This document shows positions 6,991 through 12,057 of a DNA stretch of 12,057 bases, piece by piece (positions within the stretch are counted from its first letter, which is position 1; the number at the start of each line of letters is the position of its first letter). Location: the NCBI GenBank assembly GCA_002497025.1, contig DAMG01000098.1:5802-17858 (forward strand), read 5' to 3'. The notes beneath the pieces were generated by a model. That model saw only the letters and a list, made by a program, of their open reading frames with translations. It was not told the origin of the DNA and did no database searches. The translations under genes and the position numbers were made by a program. Source of the DNA: Euryarchaeota archaeon UBA126 (lineage in GTDB: Archaea; Thermoplasmatota; Poseidoniia; Poseidoniales; Thalassarchaeaceae).

Positions 6991-9900
6991 TCAGGAGCAA
7001 CCGGTAGTGGCACCGCAGGCATTGCACTTCAGGCAAGTACCATTGCGAACCATCTGACTACTCCCGCACTCGTCGCAGATATCTCCAGTAAAGCCACGCT
7101 CACGAGCCATCCGGCGGATGCGAGAATCCTCGTCCTCAGATGGAGCAACCGCATTCAGAGTCAACTGTACATCTCTCTTTTCTCCTTGAGTCCGCACCAA
7201 TCCCTCTTCTGTTTGCTCGGGTCTGCTGATTGATGTTGACACCATATCTTCAGCAGAGACGTGAGCTAGGTCGTCACGCTCTAGATATTGAATTGCTAAT
7301 TCACGGAATATGTAATCGACAATTGAAGTTGACATCTTAACCCGGCCACTACCGCCGGTTACCATTCCACTCGGATCGAACTTCTGGAAAGTGAATGACT
7401 TAACGAATGCATCTAGAGGTACACCGTATTGTAATCCAATAGACACCGCGATTGCGAATTGATTCAGTAGAGATCTCCATGCCGCACCCTCTTTCGAGGT
7501 TGTAATCATAATCTCTCCCAAACGACCATCATCATAGTTGCTTGAAGATAGGTAAACTGTGTGACCTCCTACTCTTGCCTTCATCGTACTAGATGATCTG
7601 ACATCAGGCAGAGGTCTTCTTGTTGCGATGTAATTGTGGACAAACTGCTCGGCCACAACTGTAGCAGCAGGAGCAGGGATTGGAAGAGCTTCAGCAGTTT
7701 GCTCTACCATCTTGTGAACAACAGTAACCGCCTCATCTTCTTCTTCCTCATCTAGAGATGTGGCATCAACTAACTGATTCATCAATGGTTGACTGAGTTT
7801 ACTTCCATCACGATAAATTGCACATGCCTTAATCATGGTATCATAACTTAGATCATAGGCCTCTCTAATATCCTCAATAGAGGCATCAGCTGGCATGTTG
7901 ATTGTTTTCGAAATTGCTCCGGAAATGAATGGCTGAGCGGCTGCCATCATCAATACGTGAGCCTTCCAATCGATCGATCTCTTTCCATACTTACCACAAG
8001 GAGTTGCACAATCGAACACAGCCAAGTGCTCATCCTTTAGTCCAGGTGCACCCTCAATTGTACCATATCCAAAGACGTGATCATTGGCTTCATCAATTTC
8101 ATCATTAGAGAATCCAAGGTGGCCGAGTGTGTCAAAGAATGGGTCCTCAAATTGTTCTTTTGAAATCCCTAGAGTTTCTGTACAGAAATCTTCTCCGAGG
8201 ATAGAAGGCGCAAATGCAGAGCGTATATCGAAAACATCTGGGAAGCTCGACTCTACTTTCTTCACCATCTTTGCATTGAAGCCAGCGGCTTTCAATACCT
8301 TAGAAGATACAGTAGGGCAGTTGCCTAGTGAAGCAGTTCCCATAATGTACTCTTGAATTGCTTGCGTTTCCTTTTCTGAGTACCCCAATCGTCGTAGAGC
8401 GTTTGGTACTCCGTGGTTGATGATTCTTAGAGAACCTCCGCCAGCTAGTTGTTTGTACTGAACTAGTGAGAATTGTGGTTCTACTCCGGTGGTGTCAGCA
8501 TTCATTACTAATCCAATAGTTCCTGTGGGGGCGATAACGGTAGTCTGTGCATTTCTGTAACCATGCTCTTCACCTTCTCTTATGGCGCGGTCCCATGATT
8601 CTCTAGCAGCGCCAAGAAGATCCTTTGGACACTTCTTTGCATTAATTCCCATTGGTAATACAGACAAACCATCGTATTCCTCTGCCGGAGCATCGTATGC
8701 TGCAAGGCGGTGATTCTTCATTACACGCAACATATGGTCTGCATTCTCTGAATAGTTCGGGAATGGCCCTAGGACTGAAGCCATCTCGGCACTGGTTGCA
8801 TAGGATTCACCACACATAATCGAAGTAACAGCGCCACAAATCGCGTAGCCTCTTTCATCATCATAGGGAATTCCCATGTGCATCAGAAGTGAACCGATGT
8901 TGCAGTAACCGAGACCAAGAGTTCGGTATTCGTAGGACTGACGGGCGATTTCAGCCGAAGGGAATTGTGCCATCAGTACGCTAATTTCCAATGTAGCAGT
9001 CCACAATCTAACGGAATGTCGGAAGTCTTCAACATCAAAGGTTTGAGTCGCCTTGTCATAGTAATGTAGTAGATTTATGCTAGCGAGATTACAAGCGGTA
9101 TCGTCAAGGAACATGTATTCACTGCAAGGATTTGAGCCGTTAATTCGACCGCCCTCAGGACAGGTATGCCATTCGTTGATTGTTGTATCGAATTGAACCC
9201 CTGGATCCGCACAAGCCCAAGCGGTGTATGCTACTTTGTCCCATAATTCCGCTGCCGGCATCGTCTTGCAAGGTTCAGGCTCTCTTCCCTCTTGACCAGC
9301 CTTCTTTAGTTCGGTTCTGTGGTAAAGGTTCCAATCTCCATCTTTACGGAGGGATTCCATGAATGAATTAGGGACCCGAACCGAATTGTTGGAGTTTTGA
9401 CCGGATACAGTTGCATAACCCTCTCCTTGCCAATCAGTATCCATTTGTTCGAATGTTAAACTCTTCCATCCTTGATTTGCAAGGTCAAGAATTCTCTTGA
9501 TATGTGGCTGAGGGACACTATCACGTACCGCTTTTATCATTGCCATTTTGAGAGCGCCATTAACTGCTGGGTCAGTCTTAGAATCATCTTCATCATGGCT
9601 CCATATAGCCGATAAAATAGCATCTGAATGTTTCTGCAAAAGACTTGAACCAATTACTAGAGCCGATACCTTCTCCTCTTCTGTGAGCTTCCAATCAATG
9701 TATTCTTCGATATCCGGATGATCAAGATCTAGAGTAACCATCTTTGCTGCCCGGCGAGTTGTACCTCCAGATTTGATAGCCCCAGCCGCTCTATCGCCAA
9801 TCTTTAGGAAGGACAGAAGGCCACTGGAAGTACCTCCACCAGATAGTGGCTCACCAGCCCCTCTTATCTGGGAGAAGTTCGAACCGGTTCCCGATCCATA

Positions 9901-10638
9901 CTTGAATAATAGAGCCTCTCGATTCCATAGGCCCATAATCGATTCAGTTCCTCCAACCAAGGAATCGCCTACTGATTGAATGAAGCAAGCATGAGGTTGA
10001 GGGTGTGTGTAAGCATCTTCTGAAAGCTTCAATTCACCAGTGACTGCATCTACGTAGTGGTGCCCTTGAGCTGGACCTGTTATTCCATAAGCCCAGTTCA
10101 AACCAGTATTGAACCACTGTGGGCTATTTGGCGCAGATCTCTGGCTTGCAATTAGGTAAGCCATCTCATCGTAGAAGGCACGAGCATCGGCTTCGCTGGC
10201 AAAGTAGCCGTGATTCCAACCCCAGTAGGTCCAGGTGCCTGCAAGGCGGCGGAACAATTCCCGCCCATCCGTCTCGCCGACGAACCTGTCCTCTGGAGCG
10301 AGGGTCTGAAGTTTCTCATGATCAGGTTCGCTACGTTGTAGCCATCCTGGGATCCCGTCCTCTGCCACCTTGCGCAGAGCAGCAGGAACACCAGCCTTTC
10401 TCAGATATTTCTGAGCACAAACTTTTCCTGGTACGCCAGCAAAACCAGAAGGCAACTGAACACCATGAATTTCATCAGCGAGACTTCCGTCGGGGTTTCG
10501 GATTTCTACACTCATCTCAATCCAATCAAAGGCATCAAAGGGGTCAGCACCCGCTGTAGTAAAACGGCGTTCTATCACTAATCCCTTCTCTGCTTCACCT
10601 TCTTCGGCAACGACTTCATCATCTGTTCGCGTCTGCAT
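6991..10638 (-). CDS. nrdJ: Adenosylcobalamin-dependent (class II) ribonucleoside-diphosphate reductase, long bacterial-type form
   Basis: Reduces ribonucleotides to deoxyribonucleotides with a thiyl radical generated from adenosylcobalamin; it needs no oxygen and no second subunit. From the ATG at 10638 it has 1215 residues. Visible: an N-terminal region with IERRFTTAG at 22-30 and RLAGTWTYWGW at 131-141; the first redox cysteine C218 (HACF); NPCSE at 503-507 carrying the thiyl-radical cysteine C505 with N503 and E507; the second redox cysteine C516 (TACNL); and APTGTIGL at 703-710 in the barrel. An acidic linker at about 960-985 leads to a TSCPD-type domain at about 1010-1125. The zinc-ribbon tail has C1188, C1191, C1202, C1205, C1208 and C1214. 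Length and motifs match the roughly 1200-residue alphaproteobacterial class. There is no intein. A GTG at 10686 and a TTG at 10671 are also in frame; I chose the ATG because homology begins near residue 22 and GGAAGTGG precedes it. The first 150 codons are clearly richer in GC than the rest. Confidence 0.95.
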   Translation of the reverse strand: MQTRTDDEVVAEEGEAEKGLVIERRFTTAGADPFDAFDWIEMSVEIRNPDGSLADEIHGVQLPSGFAGVPGKVCAQKYLRKAGVPAALRKVAEDGIPGWLQRSEPDHEKLQTLAPEDRFVGETDGRELFRRLAGTWTYWGWNHGYFASEADARAFYDEMAYLIASQRSAPNSPQWFNTGLNWAYGITGPAQGHHYVDAVTGELKLSEDAYTHPQPHACFIQSVGDSLVGGTESIMGLWNREALLFKYGSGTGSNFSQIRGAGEPLSGGGTSSGLLSFLKIGDRAAGAIKSGGTTRRAAKMVTLDLDHPDIEEYIDWKLTEEEKVSALVIGSSLLQKHSDAILSAIWSHDEDDSKTDPAVNGALKMAMIKAVRDSVPQPHIKRILDLANQGWKSLTFEQMDTDWQGEGYATVSGQNSNNSVRVPNSFMESLRKDGDWNLYHRTELKKAGQEGREPEPCKTMPAAELWDKVAYTAWACADPGVQFDTTINEWHTCPEGGRINGSNPCSEYMFLDDTACNLASINLLHYYDKATQTFDVEDFRHSVRLWTATLEISVLMAQFPSAEIARQSYEYRTLGLGYCNIGSLLMHMGIPYDDERGYAICGAVTSIMCGESYATSAEMASVLGPFPNYSENADHMLRVMKNHRLAAYDAPAEEYDGLSVLPMGINAKKCPKDLLGAARESWDRAIREGEEHGYRNAQTTVIAPTGTIGLVMNADTTGVEPQFSLVQYKQLAGGGSLRIINHGVPNALRRLGYSEKETQAIQEYIMGTASLGNCPTVSSKVLKAAGFNAKMVKKVESSFPDVFDIRSAFAPSILGEDFCTETLGISKEQFEDPFFDTLGHLGFSNDEIDEANDHVFGYGTIEGAPGLKDEHLAVFDCATPCGKYGKRSIDWKAHVLMMAAAQPFISGAISKTINMPADASIEDIREAYDLSYDTMIKACAIYRDGSKLSQPLMNQLVDATSLDEEEEDEAVTVVHKMVEQTAEALPIPAPAATVVAEQFVHNYIATRRPLPDVRSSSTMKARVGGHTVYLSSSNYDDGRLGEIMITTSKEGAAWRSLLNQFAIAVSIGLQYGVPLDAFVKSFTFQKFDPSGMVTGGSGRVKMSTSIVDYIFRELAIQYLERDDLAHVSAEDMVSTSISRPEQTEEGLVRTQGEKRDVQLTLNAVAPSEDEDSRIRRMARERGFTGDICDECGSSQMVRNGTCLKCNACGATTGCS

Positions 10639-10676
10639 CACAACCACTTCCGAATTAATTCCCCGACTCAATTCTC

Positions 10677-10696
10677 TCCTTCGCACGAGCGAAGGA
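10677..10696 (-). promoter_or_regulatory. Hairpin in the nrdJ leader
   Basis: On the minus strand TCCTTCGC, a TCGT loop and GCGAAGGA form a perfect 8-bp stem with a 4-nt loop, 39-58 nt upstream of the preferred nrdJ ATG. Its 3' arm holds AAGGA, the start of a Shine-Dalgarno-like AAGGAGA that would serve the in-frame TTG at 10671. If that codon is used, folding would hide the ribosome site. Otherwise it could be a protein-binding operator or an RNA-stability element. It is not followed by a T-tract, so it is not a terminator. Confidence 0.5.
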
Positions 10697-10746
10697 TTTG
10701 GCTGTGCCCGAAGACGGACTTTAATGAGTTCGGAAAATACGTGTTC

Positions 10747-10769
10747 TTTACCAGTAAATAATACTCGAG
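10747..10769 (-). promoter_or_regulatory. Candidate nrdJ promoter with an overlapping palindrome
   Basis: The minus strand reads GTATTATTTACTGG here, a TATA-like run that would place the transcription start near 10734 and a leader of about 95 nt. The palindrome TTTAC-CA-GTAAA (plus strand, 10747-10758) overlaps its downstream edge, where a bound repressor would block the promoter. A second weaker AT-rich stretch near 10720-10728 is an alternative. Confidence 0.3.
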
Positions 10770-10782
10770 ATTCATCTTATCC

Positions 10783-10799
10783 AAAAAACGGCGACGCGT
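10783..10799 (-). terminator. T-tract terminator after the OsmC-family gene
   Basis: About 14-30 nt after the stop codon the minus strand reads GCGTCGCCG followed by six T residues. A short GC-rich stretch followed by a U-tract is the usual archaeal intrinsic terminator. It suggests that nrdJ, further downstream on the same strand, is transcribed from its own promoter. Confidence 0.45.
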
Positions 10800-10812
10800 G
10801 TAAAATTACAAG

Positions 10813-11205
10813 TTACGGACGTAAATCAAGTGTCCAATCTACACTGGCCCCGGACCTTGAAATCATAATTCCAACCGAACAATCCTTCTCATGTGAAAGC
10901 GCGAGTATTCTTCGGACCAATTTCTCTGGTACATCTCCCTCAACCACATAGTGCATATTCACTGAGGTAAATACTCGCGGTGGCTCATCAGCCCTCACTC
11001 CTTCTACATCTACCCACATTGCCCGAACGTTTTCCATTCTGTCTTTGAGTCCAACTCTCAAGTCAACTAGTGAACAGGCGGCATGGGCCTGTAGTGCCAT
11101 CTCCATCGGGCTTGGTGCGGTATCGGAATAGATCGGTGTAATCTTGCCTGATTCGGTTTCACCTTCCATGGTTCGCCCACCAGTCCATCGAACTATGCTC
11201 TTCAT
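10813..11205 (-). CDS. OsmC/YhfA-family protein
   Basis: A 130-residue member of the OsmC superfamily, cysteine-based hydroperoxide reductases and their relatives; its substrate is not known from the sequence. The opening SIVRWTGG at 3-10, PSPMEMALQAHAACS at 31-45 and KDCSVG at 108-113 are the family's hallmarks. C44 and C109 correspond to the peroxidatic and resolving cysteines, so peroxide reduction is chemically possible. The short length fits the YhfA-like subgroup rather than the Ohr/OsmC enzymes of about 140 residues. The reading frame stays open upstream to 11346, but the family homology begins at the ATG at 11205, which has GAGGAGG just before it. The extra upstream codons would also run across the start of icd on the other strand. 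The gene is divergent from icd with 72 bp between start codons and is followed by a T-tract terminator. Confidence 0.88.
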   Translation of the reverse strand: MKSIVRWTGGRTMEGETESGKITPIYSDTAPSPMEMALQAHAACSLVDLRVGLKDRMENVRAMWVDVEGVRADEPPRVFTSVNMHYVVEGDVPEKLVRRILALSHEKDCSVGIMISRSGASVDWTLDLRP

Positions 11206-11277
11206 GCCCCCTCCTCTATCGCGTCCGTCTTGAGGGTTGGCTTCTTGAGGCGAGGGCAAGTGGCGCGACTGAGTGAC
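11206..11277. other. Divergent osmC-icd intergenic region, TATA-poor, with direct repeats
   Basis: These 72 bp separate the two start codons and are GC-rich with no recognisable TATA box on either strand. TCTTGAGG occurs twice in direct orientation, at 11228-11235 and 11243-11250, with a 15-bp period. The minus strand carries the osmC Shine-Dalgarno site GAGGAGG at 11210-11216. Promoter elements may lie inside the opposite gene. Confidence 0.4.
11210..11216 (-). promoter_or_regulatory. Shine-Dalgarno site of the OsmC-family gene
   Basis: GAGGAGG on the minus strand ends 4 nt before the ATG at 11205. It decides the start against the longer open frame that continues to 11346. Confidence 0.6.
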
Positions 11278-12057
11278 ATGGCTGAGGGCAGTGCAATTAC
11301 AATGAAAGAAGGCCGTTTGAGCGTACCCGATCAACCGATAATCCATTACATCGAGGGAGATGGAATTGGAGTCGACATTACTCCAGTAATGATTGATGTA
11401 GTCGATGCAGCAGTCGACAATGCATACTCAGGATCACGCCAAATACACTGGTCTGAAGTATTGGCTGGAGAAAAGGCATTCAACGCCACTGGAGAATGGT
11501 TACCAGATGAAACATTAGAATCAATGAAGAATGGTCTAGTATCTATCAAAGGACCTCTTACAACTCCTGTAGGCGGAGGAATCCGAAGCCTCAATGTCGC
11601 ACTCCGACAACAACTGGATTTGTTCGCCTGTGTACGTCCGGTTCGCTGGTACGCTGGTACCCCCAGTCCTGTACGAGACCCCGGCGCAGTAGACATGATT
11701 ATTTTCAGAGAGAATAGCGAAGATGTCTACGCAGGAATAGAATGGGAATCTGGCAGCGACGAGGTCGCGAAAGTGATTCAATTCCTACAAAACGAAATGG
11801 GTGTCGAAAAGATTCGATTCCCCGACACCTCTGGAATCGGAATCAAACCTATTAGCGTCGAAGGCACAGCTAGAATAGTACGGGCAGCAATCAGATACGC
11901 AATCGATAATGATAAGGATTCCGTGACTCTTGTTCACAAAGGAAACATCATGAAATTCACAGAAGGCGGATTCAGAGATTGGGGCTACCAACTAGCCAAA
12001 GATGAGTTCGGAGCAGTAGAATTAGACGGCGGTCCTTGGTGCACATTGACCAATCCA
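11278..12057 (+). CDS. icd: NADP-type isocitrate dehydrogenase, N-terminal part (runs off the right edge)
   Basis: Oxidatively decarboxylates isocitrate to 2-oxoglutarate in the citric acid cycle, normally making NADPH. The first 260 codons are visible. The sequence follows E. coli Icd almost block by block: IEGDGIGVDITP at 25-36, KGPLTTPVGGGIRSLNVALR at 91-110, FRENSEDVYAGIEW at 143-156 and LVHKGNIMKFTEG at 218-230. Equivalents of the E. coli substrate residues S113, R119, R129, R153, Y160 and K230 are S104, R110, R120, R144, Y151 and K221, at a constant offset of nine. The coenzyme-specificity residues lie outside the window, so NADP use is inferred from the subfamily. I chose the ATG at 11278 because ITMKEGRLSVP at 7-17 aligns with the E. 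coli start region; the ATG at 11302 is the alternative. No clear TATA box or strong ribosome site precedes it. The gene is cut by the window edge. Confidence 0.94.
   Translation, partial: MAEGSAITMKEGRLSVPDQPIIHYIEGDGIGVDITPVMIDVVDAAVDNAYSGSRQIHWSEVLAGEKAFNATGEWLPDETLESMKNGLVSIKGPLTTPVGGGIRSLNVALRQQLDLFACVRPVRWYAGTPSPVRDPGAVDMIIFRENSEDVYAGIEWESGSDEVAKVIQFLQNEMGVEKIRFPDTSGIGIKPISVEGTARIVRAAIRYAIDNDKDSVTLVHKGNIMKFTEGGFRDWGYQLAKDEFGAVELDGGPWCTLTNP

Noticed and set aside
10119..10559. 146-codon plus-strand open frame
   Set aside because: It lies opposite the GC-rich start of nrdJ, where stop codons are rare by composition; the product is low in complexity and lacks family features.
5659..10638. 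Possible CTAG enrichment
   Set aside because: A hand count gave about twice the expectation in the unknown gene but about the expected number in nrdJ; not a reliable signal.
10639..10686. nrdJ start at the GTG at 10686
   Set aside because: The GTG lies inside the hairpin, has no ribosome site before it, and family homology begins well after the ATG at 10638.
11206..11346. Longer OsmC-family protein of 177 residues
   Set aside because: The extra 47 residues show no family similarity and overlap the icd start; the ATG at 11205 has a strong Shine-Dalgarno site.

Overview
The window is from an archaeon. It carries topoisomerase VI (both subunits), the archaeal transcription factor TFB, TATA-like boxes upstream of several genes, and Shine-Dalgarno sites matching GGAGGTGAT. 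The base composition is moderate and coding density is high. A long alphaproteobacterial-style B12-dependent ribonucleotide reductase and an E. coli-like isocitrate dehydrogenase sit beside this archaeal machinery. That mixture, with the housekeeping content, suggests a marine planktonic euryarchaeote such as Marine Group II (Poseidoniales). The lineage is an inference; the archaeal call is firm.

Layout. (1) 1-4492, minus strand: a swivel-first aconitase-family hydro-lyase, then topoisomerase VI subunit B, then subunit A. The A gene overlaps B by an ATGA and runs off the left edge. (2) 4493-4721: a 229-bp divergent intergenic region with a TATA-like box for each flanking gene and an inverted repeat between them. 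(3) 4722-6987, plus strand: tfb followed 10 bp later by an unrecognised 442-residue protein whose C-terminal half looks like a HEAT-type helical solenoid. (4) 6991-10638, minus strand: nrdJ, converging on the previous gene with 3 bp between stop codons. Its leader holds a perfect 8-bp-stem hairpin. (5) 10813-11205, minus strand: a small OsmC/YhfA-family protein. (6) 11278 to the right edge, plus strand: the first 260 codons of NADP-type isocitrate dehydrogenase, divergent from osmC across 72 bp.

Functional picture. The genes serve core functions: DNA topology (Top6A/B), transcription initiation (TFB), dNTP synthesis (NrdJ), the citrate-to-2-oxoglutarate steps (aconitase family plus Icd) and hydroperoxide defence (OsmC family). 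I see no mobile element, CRISPR array, tRNA, rRNA or defence island, and no convincing undescribed multi-gene system. The items most worth a second look are the permuted domain order of the aconitase, the solenoid protein apparently co-transcribed with tfb, the bacterial-type nrdJ with its leader hairpin and uneven composition, and the acidic tail of Top6B. No stretch over 300 bases lacks a gene.
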